A program made the position numbers and the translations under genes. From contig NZ_CTDX01000016.1 in assembly GCF_001375515.1 (NCBI RefSeq), positions 1 through 64,000 of the forward strand: a stretch of DNA of 64,000 bases, in the 5' to 3' direction. Shown here piece by piece: positions 6,937 to 16,216 of this stretch (position 1 is its first letter; each line of letters begins with the position of its first letter). Source of the stretch: Bacillus kwashiorkori (GTDB lineage: Bacteria > Bacillota > Bacilli > Bacillales > Caldibacillaceae). The notes below the pieces were generated by a model. It saw only the letters and a program-made list of their open reading frames with translations, did not search any database and was not told where the DNA came from.

Positions 6937-7749
6937 GTGAATGTATTGATAAATGGAATGTCATATAGTTTTAATTTGTTTGGTCCTGAAGATGGAGAAC
7001 CATTACTGTTACTACATGGGTTTACAGGAACGAAAGAAAGTTGGGCTCCAATACTCCCGCAGTTAAGTTCAAAATTTCTTGTAATTACTCTTGATTTACC
7101 AGGTCATGGGCAGACAGATAGCTCGGCAAATATTAAATATTTCACTATGGAGTCTGTTGTTGAGTCCATATCAGTATTATTAACAAAATTAAAGATAGAG
7201 AAAACGAATATATTAGGTTATTCAATGGGTGGACGTGTAGCATTATCTTTCTTATGTATGCAGCCAGACCGTGTGAAAAAATGTGTTTTGGAAAGCAGTT
7301 CCCCAGGTTTGAAAACAAAAGAAGAAAGACTGCAAAGACAATGTAATGATAAAAAGTTAGCAAATTTCCTCTTGGAAAAGGGAATAGAAGAATTTGTTAA
7401 TTATTGGGAGAACATCCCTCTTTTTTCAACTCAAAAATTATTAGATGAACAAACAAAGAAATATATAAGACAGGAAAGAATATCTCAAAATCCTATTGGT
7501 CTAGCAAATAGTTTAAAAGGAATGGGGACTGGGGTACAACCTTCATGGTGGGGGCATTTGTCTAAAATTACACACCCAGTTTTAATTTTAACAGGGGAAG
7601 AGGATCGAAAATTTTGTGAAATTGGTAAAGAAATGGTAAGTTTATTATCTAATGGTATATATGCAGAAATACATGATTCTGGACATGCAATTCACGTGGA
7701 AAAAAAAGAAAAATTTGTTAAAATGGTAATGGACTTTTTAAATGAATAG
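6937..7749 (+). CDS. menH: SHCHC synthase MenH (alpha/beta hydrolase)
   Basis: MenH eliminates pyruvate from SEPHCHC to give 2-succinyl-6-hydroxy-2,4-cyclohexadiene-1-carboxylate. The 270 residues form an alpha/beta hydrolase fold. Visible features are the oxyanion segment [13 protein letters not shown] (24-36), nucleophile elbow GYSMGGR with S96, an acidic residue near D223 in LTGEEDRKF, and catalytic H250 in DSGHAIHVE. The start is GTG at 6937, preceded by TAAGGTGCGA. It overlaps the upstream part of the menB frame and lies in the usual men order. Confidence 0.93.
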   Translation: MNVLINGMSYSFNLFGPEDGEPLLLLHGFTGTKESWAPILPQLSSKFLVITLDLPGHGQTDSSANIKYFTMESVVESISVLLTKLKIEKTNILGYSMGGRVALSFLCMQPDRVKKCVLESSSPGLKTKEERLQRQCNDKKLANFLLEKGIEEFVNYWENIPLFSTQKLLDEQTKKYIRQERISQNPIGLANSLKGMGTGVQPSWWGHLSKITHPVLILTGEEDRKFCEIGKEMVSLLSNGIYAEIHDSGHAIHVEKKEKFVKMVMDFLNE

Positions 7750-7765
7750 GATTGGAGGACAAAAC

Positions 7766-8584
7766 ATGGTAAGAGAATGGGTTAATGAGAGAAAGTATGA
7801 AGATATTTTATATGAAACATATAATGGTATCGCGAAAATCACTATAAATCGTCCCGAAGTAAGAAACGCTTTTCGACCTAAAACAGTGATGGAGCTTATT
7901 GATGCTTTCAGTTATGCTCGCGATGATTCAAAAATTGGAGTTATTGTTTTAACAGGTGCTGGAGATAAAGCATTCTGTTCTGGCGGTGATCAAAAAGTTC
8001 GTGGCCACGGTGGCTATGTAGGAGAGGACCAAGTTCCACGGCTGAATGTTTTAGATTTGCAACGATTAATTCGAGTTATTCCGAAGCCAGTTATCGCCAT
8101 GGTTGCAGGATATGCCATTGGTGGAGGTCATGTGTTACATATCGTTTGTGACTTAACGATTGCCGCTGACAATGCGATTTTTGGACAAACAGGGCCAAAA
8201 GTAGGTAGTTTTGACGGTGGTTATGGAGCTGGATATTTAGCAAGAATTGTTGGACATAAAAAGGCTCGTGAAATTTGGTATTTATGTCGTCAATATAATG
8301 CACAAGAAGCATTAGAAATGGGACTGGTAAATACAGTTGTACCACTGGAACAATTGGAAGAAGAAACAGTGAAATGGTGTGAAGAAATTTTAGAGAAAAG
8401 TCCTACAGCAATCCGCTTCTTAAAAGCAGCCTTCAATGCTGATTCTGATGGACTAGCGGGAATTCAACAACTTGCTGGTGATGCTACGTTATTGTATTAC
8501 ACAACCGAGGAAGCGAAGGAAGGACGCGACGCATTTAAAGAGAAGCGGAAGCCTGACTTTGATCAATTCCCACGTTTCCCATAA
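7766..8584 (+). CDS. menB: 1,4-dihydroxy-2-naphthoyl-CoA synthase MenB
   Basis: MenB is a crotonase-fold enzyme that closes the naphthoquinone ring of o-succinylbenzoyl-CoA. It is 272 residues long and nearly identical to Bacillus MenB along its length. Visible features are the oxyanion-hole segment [15 protein letters not shown], the region [33 protein letters not shown] with the active-site Asp/Gly segment, and the C-terminal [13 protein letters not shown]. An in-frame ATG at 7742 overlaps menH, but the ATG at 7766 has a proper GGAGGAC ribosome site 5 bp upstream and matches family starts, so I use it. Confidence 0.97.
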   Translation: MVREWVNERKYEDILYETYNGIAKITINRPEVRNAFRPKTVMELIDAFSYARDDSKIGVIVLTGAGDKAFCSGGDQKVRGHGGYVGEDQVPRLNVLDLQRLIRVIPKPVIAMVAGYAIGGGHVLHIVCDLTIAADNAIFGQTGPKVGSFDGGYGAGYLARIVGHKKAREIWYLCRQYNAQEALEMGLVNTVVPLEQLEEETVKWCEEILEKSPTAIRFLKAAFNADSDGLAGIQQLAGDATLLYYTTEEAKEGRDAFKEKRKPDFDQFPRFP

Positions 8585-8609
8585 TAAGGAAAGTCTTTAA
8601 GTAATATGA

Positions 8610-8649
8610 GCGGGACTGTCAGAGGAGGCATTTTTCTAGACAGGCCCGC
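8610..8649 (+). terminator. Hairpin between menB and menE
   Basis: GCGGGaCTGTC pairs with GACAGgCCCGC around an 18-nt loop, followed by TTCTTTAT. It is an intrinsic-terminator-like or attenuating hairpin inside the operon. It may lower menE expression relative to menB or act as an mRNA processing barrier. Confidence 0.5.
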
Positions 8650-8684
8650 TTCTTTATGTAGGAAAATGTAAAGGAGGGGAAATT

Positions 8685-10169
8685 TTGCATTCCACAGAAG
8701 TTATTCCTAACTGGCTTGTAAAGCGTGCGTCGTTAACACCTAATAAAATCGCAATCGTTTTTCAAGGGCAAGTATTAACATTTCAAGAGTTATTTGTACA
8801 GGTTAAATGCACGAGTAAAAGGTTAACAACTTTAGGTATTAAAAAAGGGGATAGAGTGGCAACATTTCTTAACAATCATATTGATACGGTAATTACCCTT
8901 CACTCCCTTCAATTAATAGGCTGTACAACCATTTTATTAAATACGAGACTATCTGAGCAGGAACTACTATTTCAATTAACTGATAGTGGCGTAAAGCACC
9001 TCATTGTCGATCAAAGTATTTTTCCAATTAAAAGTAAAATTGGTGTTCAAATAATTACAAAGGCTGAACTAGAGCAGGCGGAAGAAGCAGAGTTCCCACT
9101 AGTTAGGGAGTTTACGTTAACTGACATATGTACAATATTATACACATCAGGGACTACTGGATTTCCGAAAGGTGTATGCCAATCCTATGGCAACCATTGG
9201 TGGAGCGCAATTGGATCGGCACTAAATCTGGGGCTGCACGATAATGATACGTGGCTCCTATCTGTTCCGCTTTTCCATATTAGCGGCTTTTCCATTCTAA
9301 TAAGAAGTGTTATATACGGAATTCCTATTATCCTTCACGAAAAGTTCGATGAGAAAAAAATAAATGACGAACTTATTAGTGGGAGAACAACTATTATTTC
9401 TGTTGTGTCTACGATGGTTAGCCGACTACTTGAAGACCTTGAAAATCGTAACTATCATCCAAATTTCCGTTGCATGCTTTTAGGAGGGGGACCAATTTCA
9501 CAAAGTTTATTAGAGAAATGTAAAGAAAAAAAGATTCCTATATTTCAAACGTACGGTATGACGGAAACTGCTTCACAAATTGTTACATTAAGTCCAGAGT
9601 ACAGCATGGTGAAATTAGGGTCTGCGGGGAAACCACTGTTTCCAGCTCAATTGAAAATCATAAAAGATGGAATGGAATTGCAAGCTATGGAGATCGGCGA
9701 GATTGTTGTCAAGGGACCAAATGTAACTAGTGGTTACTATAATCGCCCAACTGCGAATAAAGAAAGCTTTACGAGCGATGGCTGGTTTTTTACTGGTGAT
9801 GTTGGCTATTTAGATAAAGAAGGCTTTTTATATGTAGTTGACAGGCGTTCAGATTTAATTATTTCTGGCGGAGAGAATGTTTACCCAGCTGAAATTGAGA
9901 ACGTTATCCAAAGCCATAAAGCAATTGCGGAAGCGGCTGTTACTGGTATCAATGATCAACAGTGGGGACAAGTTCCGATTGCCTTTTATGTCGTTAAAAA
10001 AGGATACCAAGTTTCAGAGGTGGAACTTATTTCGTTTTGTCAGCAAAGATTAGCTAAATACAAAATTCCTAAAAAATGGCGAGAAGTGAACGAGCTGCCT
10101 CGCAATGGTTCTAATAAAATATTGAGGAGATTGTTAAAACAGCTTGTTATTGATGAAAGGATAGACTAA
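8685..10169 (+). CDS. menE: o-succinylbenzoate-CoA ligase MenE
   Basis: MenE adenylates o-succinylbenzoate and joins it to CoA, making the MenB substrate. It is a 494-residue member of the ANL superfamily. Motifs are the P-loop YTSGTTGFPKG (153-163), TYGMTETAS, WFFTGDVGYLDKEG with the A8 hinge following at VDRRSDLIISGGENVYP, and the catalytic Lys of NGSNKILRR near the C-terminus. The start is TTG at 8685 with an AAGGAGGGGA ribosome site. In many Bacillus genomes menC follows directly. Here a bidirectional terminator and a convergent gene follow instead. Confidence 0.96.
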   Translation: MHSTEVIPNWLVKRASLTPNKIAIVFQGQVLTFQELFVQVKCTSKRLTTLGIKKGDRVATFLNNHIDTVITLHSLQLIGCTTILLNTRLSEQELLFQLTDSGVKHLIVDQSIFPIKSKIGVQIITKAELEQAEEAEFPLVREFTLTDICTILYTSGTTGFPKGVCQSYGNHWWSAIGSALNLGLHDNDTWLLSVPLFHISGFSILIRSVIYGIPIILHEKFDEKKINDELISGRTTIISVVSTMVSRLLEDLENRNYHPNFRCMLLGGGPISQSLLEKCKEKKIPIFQTYGMTETASQIVTLSPEYSMVKLGSAGKPLFPAQLKIIKDGMELQAMEIGEIVVKGPNVTSGYYNRPTANKESFTSDGWFFTGDVGYLDKEGFLYVVDRRSDLIISGGENVYPAEIENVIQSHKAIAEAAVTGINDQQWGQVPIAFYVVKKGYQVSEVELISFCQQRLAKYKIPKKWREVNELPRNGSNKILRRLLKQLVIDERID

Positions 10170-10197
10170 ATTCTAAACCGTATGTAAATTGATAAAA

Positions 10198-10229
10198 AAC
10201 TGAGGCAGAAAGCATTTTTCACCTCAGTT
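10198..10229. terminator. Bidirectional terminator between menE and the zinc lipoprotein gene
   Basis: AACTGAGG..CCTCAGTT stem flanked by A-rich sequence on the left and T-rich sequence on the right. It lies between two convergent genes and can serve both. Confidence 0.8.
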
Positions 10230-10236
10230 TATTTGT

Positions 10237-11268
10237 TTAATCATTTAACGCTTTTTGTAAAGTTTCTAAGTTCTTTTCCATTAAAGAAAAATAGTCTTCC
10301 CCAGCTTGAATATCTTTTTCTGTTAATACAGAAAGGTTATGAATCGGCAAAGAAGAAATCCCTGCTTCTTTTCGAATAACATCTACTAGTCTATTATTAA
10401 TATTTTGCTCTACTAATATATAGTTTAATTTTGCTTCTTTTACAGTATCAATAATTTCTTTTAACTGCTTTTGTGATGGCTCTTGAGATGTTGAAATTCC
10501 ACTGACACTTAACTGATCTAAATGATACCGTTTTTCCCAATAGCCATATGCTGCATGGGAAACAATAAATTGCGAGCGTTTTTTATTATTCGATAGTTCA
10601 ACATATTTTTCATGTAAAGCTTGTAAATTTTCTGCTAACTCATCGTAATTTTTCTGGAAGTACTCCTTCTGTTCAGGCATTTTTGCACTAATATTTTCAA
10701 AAATGACCTTTGCTAACTGTTTTGCATATAATGGGTCAATCCATAAATGGGGATCTATCGAACCGTGATTGTGCCCGTCATGCTCATTCTCATCATGTTC
10801 GCCATCCTGGTCATGTCCATCGTTTTCATCACCATGGTCATGTCCTTCTTGCTCATCATCGTGGTCATGTCCTTCTTGCTCGTTATCCAAATGAATTAAC
10901 TCTCCTGTTGCGATTACTTTTACTCCTTCTTTTTCCATAATGGATTTGGTTTTATTGACAAATCCTTCTAAATTATAGCCAATATAGAAGAATAGATCAC
11001 TGTTAGCAATGTCGATAATATCTTTCTGAGATGGCTCATAAGTATGTTCGTCTACACCAGGGGGGTAAATGGATTGAACATGAACGTATTTTCCTCCAAT
11101 TTTTTCCGAAAAAGTTTGTAGCGGATAGACGGTTGTATAAATAGTTAAAATGACACTATCTTTTTTATTACTTGTTTCTTTAATGTTACAACTAGCAAGT
11201 AAAATTGTAATGGCAAAGATTATTAAAAAACTTATTCCCATTTGTAAAAACTTATGTTTATGTTTCAT
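10237..11268 (-). CDS. Zinc/manganese ABC transporter substrate-binding lipoprotein (ZnuA type)
   Basis: This is an extracytoplasmic metal-binding lipoprotein of cluster A-I. The signal peptide ends in a LLASC lipobox (about residues 23-27). Expected metal ligands are visible in VYPLQTFSEKIGG, PGVDEHTYEPSQKD, GSIDPHLWIDP, and SHAAYGYWEKRY. The His/Asp/Glu-rich loop at about residues 133-168 contains repeated GHDHDDEQE-like units and is the typical zinc-chaperoning insertion. No permease or ATPase gene is next to it, so it is an orphan component whose partners lie elsewhere. A Zur-like operator sits 33 bp upstream of the start, which points to zinc rather than manganese. Confidence 0.9.
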   Translation of the reverse strand: MKHKHKFLQMGISFLIIFAITILLASCNIKETSNKKDSVILTIYTTVYPLQTFSEKIGGKYVHVQSIYPPGVDEHTYEPSQKDIIDIANSDLFFYIGYNLEGFVNKTKSIMEKEGVKVIATGELIHLDNEQEGHDHDDEQEGHDHGDENDGHDQDGEHDENEHDGHNHGSIDPHLWIDPLYAKQLAKVIFENISAKMPEQKEYFQKNYDELAENLQALHEKYVELSNNKKRSQFIVSHAAYGYWEKRYHLDQLSVSGISTSQEPSQKQLKEIIDTVKEAKLNYILVEQNINNRLVDVIRKEAGISSLPIHNLSVLTEKDIQAGEDYFSLMEKNLETLQKALND

Positions 11269-11300
11269 CCTAATTCTCCCTTCAGAAATAGTCCCTGTAT

Positions 11301-11321
11301 AAATCGTATTGATTACGATTT
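11301..11321 (-). promoter_or_regulatory. Zur-box-like operator upstream of the zinc lipoprotein gene
   Basis: AAATCGTATTGATTACGATTT is a 7-1-7 palindrome core (TCGTATT-G-ATTACGA) with extended AAA/TTT flanks. It closely matches the Zur operator known from B. subtilis (TCGTAATnATTACGA). Its position before a ZnuA-type gene makes zinc-dependent repression likely. Confidence 0.8.
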
Positions 11322-11479
11322 ATATCCCTTTTGTATATTACACGACATTAATGGTGATTGCAAGAAAAAATTTTTTTAACAGGAGTTTTGGATTTGTTGA
11401 AAACATAATTGACTAATCAATTTCTGTATTAGAATATGTACATTTTGCGGCATCTCATTCAAAATACAAAAAAAACAAA

Positions 11480-11520
11480 TAAGCCGGACTTGCACAGCGA
11501 TTGAATGCGAAGTCGGCTTA
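11480..11520 (-). terminator. Terminator downstream of yidD
   Basis: On the minus strand, AAGCCGACTT pairs with AAGTCCGGCTT (one bulge), followed by ATTTGTTTTTTTTG. It lies 45 bp after the yidD stop. Confidence 0.75.
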
Positions 11521-11564
11521 AAATTGATTATTCGAATAAAATAGTTCATTCACTAATAACGTCC

Positions 11565-11807
11565 CTAATTATTTGTCTTCTTTTTCGGCCATTCTAATGG
11601 TACATAGTCAATACCGCCAGGGTGTAACGGGTGACATTTTAGAATACGTTTGATTGTTAAATATCCCCCTTTTAAAGCTCCAAACCTTTCCACCGCTTCT
11701 AAACCATAACTTGAACATGTTGGGTAAAACCTACATGTAGGAGGCTTTATTGGCGATATGAATTTTTGATAAAAACGTATGAAACCTATGAAGGCTTTTT
11801 TTATCAT
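11565..11807 (-). CDS. yidD: Membrane protein insertion efficiency factor YidD
   Basis: An 80-residue protein of the YidD family (YtjA in B. subtilis), which assists the YidC/Oxa1 insertase at the inner face of the membrane. It has an amphipathic N-terminus ([16 protein letters not shown]) and the family signature [43 protein letters not shown] carries the last conserved Cys. The length is normal. It is transcribed alone between the zinc lipoprotein gene and dps. Confidence 0.95.
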   Translation of the reverse strand: MIKKAFIGFIRFYQKFISPIKPPTCRFYPTCSSYGLEAVERFGALKGGYLTIKRILKCHPLHPGGIDYVPLEWPKKKTNN

Positions 11808-12109
11808 CGTTAGTCTACTTCCTTTAGTTTGTTATTAATGATAAAGTGTATTCGTAATATTAGCTGATGTCAATAATTCTTAAATGAATATTCATCATTC
11901 TTTCACAGATTTATCCAATGTATGGAAATCGTTATGCTATTATATGGAAGTAAGGAATTTTGCTACTTAAATGTGTATCGTTTTATATTATTGTTTGCTC
12001 AATAATTCACTTACCCCTTTTTTCCATACATAATTGTAACACGAAAGGAAAAAAGTAGATAAAGAAAAGCATGATTTCCTTAACTTTAGTATAATTTGGA
12101 GGGATTACA

Positions 12110-12544
12110 ATGATTAATAATGAGATTAAAGGAAATTTAAATGGACTTTTAGCAGACTTTACTGTCATGTATATGAAGCTCCATCATTATCATTGGTTTG
12201 TTAAAGGACCTCATTTTTTCACATTACATGAAAAATTTGAGGAATTATATAATGAGGTTACTGGTCATGTTGACGACATCGCAGAGCGTTTATTAACAGT
12301 TGGAGAAACTCCTATTTCAACATTAAAAGAATGCTTAGAAACAGCGACAACCAAAGAAGCAACAACTGTAGGAACTGAAAAGGAAATGGTCGAAGAATTA
12401 TTAGCAGACTTCCGCACAATTATGGATAAATTAAATGCTGGTTTAGCACTAACTGAAAACGAGCCAGGAACAAACGATTTATTATTAGGCATCCTTACTA
12501 GCTTGGAAAAACATAGCTGGATGTTACGTGCATATATAGGTTAA
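12110..12544 (+). CDS. dps: Dps-family ferritin-like DNA-protection protein
   Basis: A 144-residue mini-ferritin that oxidises and stores iron and protects DNA from peroxide. Ferroxidase residues at the inter-subunit site line up as H28, H40, E44, D55 and E59 in the HHYHWFVKGPHFFTLHEKF..DDIAERLL segment, with the expected spacing of the family. The ATG follows TTTGGAGGGATTAC. B. subtilis has dps at the same place near ytkD. The 302-bp region upstream (11808-12109) holds no gene. I looked for PerR- and SigB-like sites there and found none convincing. Confidence 0.95.
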   Translation: MINNEIKGNLNGLLADFTVMYMKLHHYHWFVKGPHFFTLHEKFEELYNEVTGHVDDIAERLLTVGETPISTLKECLETATTKEATTVGTEKEMVEELLADFRTIMDKLNAGLALTENEPGTNDLLLGILTSLEKHSWMLRAYIG

Positions 12545-12546
12545 TG

Positions 12547-12578
12547 AAAAAGCTCGCCTTAACATGGCGAGCTTTTTA
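12547..12578 (+). terminator. Terminator after dps
   Basis: AAAAAGCTCGCC..GGCGAGCTTTTT is a strong GC stem with a T-run 3 bp after the stop. Confidence 0.92.
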
Positions 12579-12601
12579 CTAATTGATTTCATGAAGAATT
12601 T

Positions 12602-12856
12602 TTAGTGAAAGAAGTTAGGTTTATCAATACTTTCGGTATCTTTACTTTCTTTATTAATCATTTTTTCTTTCAACTGATTAACCATATATGTTCCAGTTAT
12701 TTCAAATAACTCTTCATAACTAAGTTCAGCTAACAATAATAACATATCTTCCCGAGAAAGTTCTTGCAGTATTGCTCCGACTAGTAAATCAATATCTTCT
12801 TCATCTGCTGTTAGCCGATCCTTATAATAATTATACACATCATCGATGAATTTCAT
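12602..12856 (-). CDS. Small conserved acidic protein (DUF6154-like)
   Basis: An 84-residue acidic, helical protein of unknown function. The sequence starting MKFIDDVYNYYKDRLTADEE and the Glu/Leu-rich middle (ELSREDMLLLLAELSYEEL) resemble the DUF6154 proteins found near dps/ytkD in Bacillus; this match is by memory. A longer in-frame ATG exists at 12889, but the ATG at 12856 has a perfect AGGAGGACTGACA ribosome site. It has no signal peptide or membrane segment. Confidence 0.65.
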   Translation of the reverse strand: MKFIDDVYNYYKDRLTADEEDIDLLVGAILQELSREDMLLLLAELSYEELFEITGTYMVNQLKEKMINKESKDTESIDKPNFFH

Positions 12857-12943
12857 TGTCAGTCCTCCTATATTTGTTGGAGCATTCATTATTACAGACT
12901 ATTTTCCCTGCTAATGAAAAATTAAACATGATTTTTGAATTAC

Positions 12944-12978
12944 AAAAGGTTGCTCCTATTATAGTGAGCAACCTTTTG
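12944..12978 (-). terminator. Terminator of the frameshifted lipoprotein gene
   Basis: AAAAGGTTGCT..AGCAACCTTTT stem 38 bp beyond the stop at 13016. The stem is A/T-flanked on both sides. Confidence 0.8.
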
Positions 12979-13015
12979 AAAATTATTAAAGTGCTATTTC
13001 ATTTATTAATTGTTT

Positions 13016-13862
13016 TTAGCTTCCAAAATCATATTCAACAGCAGCATCTAATACTTCTTTTGGAACAATAATTTGATCAATTTTATCAAAATTTGATAGC
13101 TTCATCGTCGAAGTTTGACTTGTTGTTAATGTTTCTCCTTCCATAGTAAAACTCATATCTAAATCAATTTTCATATTCTCAGGATAAAAAGTATTTTTAT
13201 TTATATAGATTTCATATTGTAATTTTTCAATTATGAAACATATCTAAAATATCTAATTCACCAAGAACTGCTGTTTCTGAAATAGGTGCTAATTCTTTCA
13301 TAATATCTTTAAATTTATCACCAGCTGCATTTAAATGAAGAATATAGTGATTGTCGTTCTGTTCGAATGTAAAATCTTTAATAAACTGTTGCAGAACTTT
13401 CAGTTGTTCATTAATGTCTAGTTGATTAGTAGGCATTTGACTTATCTCTTCGTACATTTCATTTGGCATTTTGATCCATTCATTAGATTCTGGTGCAAAG
13501 AAATATACTCCGTCTTGCGTTAAATAGAGTTCCACTTCTGTTTCAGGTGTTACTTCCATCCCTTCCATTCTAATTGTTTGATGCATGGAAAGCGGATCAA
13601 TTAAAACGTCTGCATCCGTATTCATTGTAATTGAGATCGGTTCACTATCTGCACCAAATTGCATCTTTTGTAACATATCCATATTTAACGTTACACTTTT
13701 TAAGTTACTTGTTGCCGTTAATGACTTTTCATACACTTGTTCTAATGTCAATGAACTATTTCCACTAACTTTTCCATCGCCCGTTGGTTTTGCAGTAGTT
13801 CCGCAAGCAGAAATAAATAAAAGAACTATACCTATGAATAAAATTTGAATCCATTTTTTCAT
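13016..13862 (-). pseudogene. LolA/LppX-like lipoprotein gene, frameshifted near its 3' end
   Basis: The first frame (13862-13227) encodes a lipoprotein with lipobox LFISAC (about residues 15-20) and a beta-rich domain of the DUF6612/LppX-like type. It ends abruptly at LDMFHN-stop. Skipping one base just before that stop opens a second frame that runs to a TAA at 13016-13018. That frame reads EKLQYEIYINKNTFYPENM, then IDQIIVPKEVLDAAVEYD, which is exactly the expected C-terminal part of this family. The gene therefore carries a one-base insertion relative to an intact parent, either a real mutation or a sequencing error. The AAAAATT run nearby makes either possible. An intact product would be about 281 residues and sit on the outer face of the membrane. 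Confidence 0.8.
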
Positions 13863-14025
13863 CGATTTTCACACTCCTAATTTTTTCGTATCGACAGTTA
13901 TTGTACGATATAATTGCTGTAAAAGGTTCAATTTTATAGAAAATCCTACTTAATACCTAGATTAGAAGTAATCGGATGTCAAAAATATGCTAAAATAACA
14001 TTACGAATATAAAGGAGTGAAAACT

Positions 14026-14499
14026 TTGGAAATTTTTTTAGATAAAAATGGACAAAAGGTGCAATTATCATTCCAAAAAAATAAATTTCCACTAAGGTCC
14101 ATTCATGTTTTAGTGATATGTAGTTATCTTGATAAATGGGTATTAACAAAGCATAAAGTAAGGGGCTTGGAATTTCCAGGTGGTAAAGTTGAAAAAGGAG
14201 AAACGTTGGAAGAAGCGGCAAGACGGGAAGTACTAGAGGAAACTGGTGGAATCATCGAAGAAATTCGATTTGTTGCGGAATATTTAGTAGAGGCTAAGGA
14301 TAATCCATTTGTTAAATCTGTTTTTTATGCAAAAATACAAAAATTTGACGGAAATCAAACATACTTTTTTGAAACAGATGGACCTGTCTTAAAGTCGAAG
14401 GAGCTCCTCCAAGAAAGATTGAGTAAAGAGTATAGTTTTATCATGCAAGATGAAGTAATACCTAGTTGTTTGAACTTCATTGAAAGGCATTTACTATAA
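14026..14499 (+). CDS. ytkD: Nudix hydrolase YtkD (8-oxo-dGTP diphosphatase / RNA pyrophosphohydrolase type)
   Basis: A 157-residue Nudix protein. The Nudix box is complete: GGKVEKGETLEEAARREVLEETGG holds the G-x5-E-x7-REUxEExGU pattern (quoted in two parts, GGKVEKGETLEEA and ARREVLEETGG). In B. subtilis the orthologue cleans up oxidised nucleotides and can remove pyrophosphate from RNA 5' ends. A GTG at 14017 is in frame, but it overlaps the AAAGGAG ribosome site, so the TTG at 14026 with an 8-bp spacing is the better start. The neighbouring dps fits an oxidative-damage theme. Confidence 0.9.
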   Translation: MEIFLDKNGQKVQLSFQKNKFPLRSIHVLVICSYLDKWVLTKHKVRGLEFPGGKVEKGETLEEAARREVLEETGGIIEEIRFVAEYLVEAKDNPFVKSVFYAKIQKFDGNQTYFFETDGPVLKSKELLQERLSKEYSFIMQDEVIPSCLNFIERHLL

Positions 14500-14509
14500 A
14501 TATCGATAT

Positions 14510-14545
14510 AAAAAAAGATGTCCCTAAAAAATAAATTAAAGGGAC
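14510..14545 (-). terminator. Terminator between ytkD and the ytl operon
   Basis: GTCCCT..AGGGAC stem. On the minus strand it is followed by ATCTTTTTTT, so it mainly ends the ytl ABC operon. It is also the only stem found after ytkD. Confidence 0.75.
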
Positions 14546-14559
14546 AGTTTCTTGCTAGC

Positions 14560-15363
14560 TTAATGTCTGATTAATTTTTTCTCTACTAATTCGACTAATT
14601 TATACATAATAGTCGCAAATATGGCAATTATTAGTAAAGATAACATAACGAGGGTAAAATTAAATACTTGGAAACCGTAAATAATTAAATATCCTAAACC
14701 TTGTTTAGATACGAGAAATTCTCCGACAATGACACCGACCCAGGATAGACCGACATTAACTTTTAATGTCGAAATAATAGTTGGAAAAGAGGAAGGCAAA
14801 ATCGCTTCTTTAAAAATTTGTGATCTTGTGGCACCGAATGTTTGCAGTACTTTTACATAATTAGGATCGACTTCACGGAAAGATGTATATACGACAATTG
14901 TTGTAATGATGATAGAAATGATAGCTCCCATTGCAATAATGGAAGTCATTTTTGGCCCGAGTGCAACGATTAAAATTGGCCCGAGTGCAACTTTTGGCAT
15001 GGCATTTAAAATTACTAAATAAGGATCTAATATTTTGGAAAGCAGCGGTGACCACCAAAGCATTGCAGCAAGAAGTGTTCCAAGCACAGTTCCTAGGATA
15101 AATCCAAGCACCGTTTCAAACAAGGTAGTCGTAATATGAGTAATGAGCGAACCATCAACGATATTTTCCCAAAATAAACTCGATACTTTTGATGGTGAGC
15201 TGAATATTAATGGATTCACCCATTTAAGTTGACTGGCTAGTTCCCAAGCAGCGAAAAATAATAGAAAGATGAAAAGTTGGAAAAAGATGACGATGCGTTT
15301 TTCTCGAATCATTGATTGTTTATATTTGGAGTGTAATAGATCAATATCAATTTTCTGTTTCAA
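14560..15363 (-). CDS. ytlD: ABC transporter permease, NitT/TauT family (YtlD type)
   Basis: A 267-residue integral membrane permease of the BPD-transport family (SsuC/TauC-like). It has about six hydrophobic segments and the ATPase-coupling EAA loop at [21 protein letters not shown]. The open frame extends upstream to 15429, inside the ATPase gene. The TTG at 15363 has an AAGGAG ribosome site about 10 bp away and leaves only a short overlap with the ATPase stop (15347), so I prefer it. It is the last gene of the three-gene operon. Confidence 0.85.
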   Translation of the reverse strand: MKQKIDIDLLHSKYKQSMIREKRIVIFFQLFIFLLFFAAWELASQLKWVNPLIFSSPSKVSSLFWENIVDGSLITHITTTLFETVLGFILGTVLGTLLAAMLWWSPLLSKILDPYLVILNAMPKVALGPILIVALGPKMTSIIAMGAIISIIITTIVVYTSFREVDPNYVKVLQTFGATRSQIFKEAILPSSFPTIISTLKVNVGLSWVGVIVGEFLVSKQGLGYLIIYGFQVFNFTLVMLSLLIIAIFATIMYKLVELVEKKLIRH

Positions 15364-16120
15364 AACTTTCCAACTCCTTCCATATTTGTTGGAAATATTC
15401 ATTGTAATTCGGATGGTTTCTTGCTTCAAATGGTGTCAGTTGTTTCAACTCATCTGGAATCGTAAAAACTTTAAAAATCGTTCCCGGGCCTTTAGACATG
15501 AGAATAATTCGATCGCTCATTGCAATTGCCTCGCCAATATCATGTGTGACAAGTAACGCGGTTTTTTTATATTGTTTTAAAATTTCAAAGACGAGATCTT
15601 CTAATTTTAACTTAGTCTGATAATCTAAAGCCGAAAATGGTTCATCTAAAAGAAGTAATTTCGGATTAGTAGCAAGTGTCCTTACTAATGCTACTCGCTG
15701 TCGCATTCCCCCGGACAACTGGGTTGGAAACTGTTCTTCAACTCCTGACAAGCCAATTTCGGCTAACAATTGCAAAGACTGGGTTGTTTTTTCTGCTGTT
15801 AACTTTCCGTTTATTTTTAATCCTAATAAAATATTTTCTTTTATTGTTTTCCAAGGAAATAAATAATCTTGTTGCAACATGTAGCCGATTTGTTTCTTAT
15901 TCTCTTGTACTGTTTCCCCTTCTATAACAACCTTCCCGACTGTTGGGCTAATTAAGCCAGCAATAATAGAAAGTAGTGTTGATTTACCGCAACCACTTGG
16001 ACCAATTAATGAAACAAATTCTCCCTCTTCAATAGAGAGGGAAATATCCATGAGTGCCGTCGTTTTTGAATTTTTTGAGAAATAAAGATGGGTAACATCA
16101 TTAACCGATAAAATGCTCAT
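15347..16120 (-). CDS. ytlC: ABC transporter ATP-binding protein, NitT/TauT family (YtlC type)
   Basis: A 257-residue ATPase that energises the importer. Walker A is GPSGCGKST (about 38-46), the Q-loop lies in [10 protein letters not shown], the signature is LSGGMRQRV, Walker B is [12 protein letters not shown], and the H-loop is [16 protein letters not shown]. The specific wording around the signature places it with the nitrate/sulfonate/pyrimidine-precursor group. The substrate is not decided by the sequence. Confidence 0.9.
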   Translation of the reverse strand: MSILSVNDVTHLYFSKNSKTTALMDISLSIEEGEFVSLIGPSGCGKSTLLSIIAGLISPTVGKVVIEGETVQENKKQIGYMLQQDYLFPWKTIKENILLGLKINGKLTAEKTTQSLQLLAEIGLSGVEEQFPTQLSGGMRQRVALVRTLATNPKLLLLDEPFSALDYQTKLKLEDLVFEILKQYKKTALLVTHDIGEAIAMSDRIILMSKGPGTIFKVFTIPDELKQLTPFEARNHPNYNEYFQQIWKELESFETEN

Positions 16121-16216
16121 GTACGGCCTCCTTAAATTTATAATGAAAAATACTATACTAAAAAAGTATTTATATAGTAGAAACTCGGAAAAAAGTAATT
16201 GAAGCAGGAATGAATA

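Noticed and set aside
10710-10940. His-rich frame on the plus strand opposite the zinc lipoprotein gene
   Set aside because: It is the mirror of the His/Asp loop codons. The true product is on the minus strand with a lipobox and a Zur-like operator.
13220-13240. Programmed +1 frameshift in the lipoprotein gene
   Set aside because: No slippery codon, rare-codon pause or stop-context like that of prfB was seen. A simple one-base change is a sufficient explanation.
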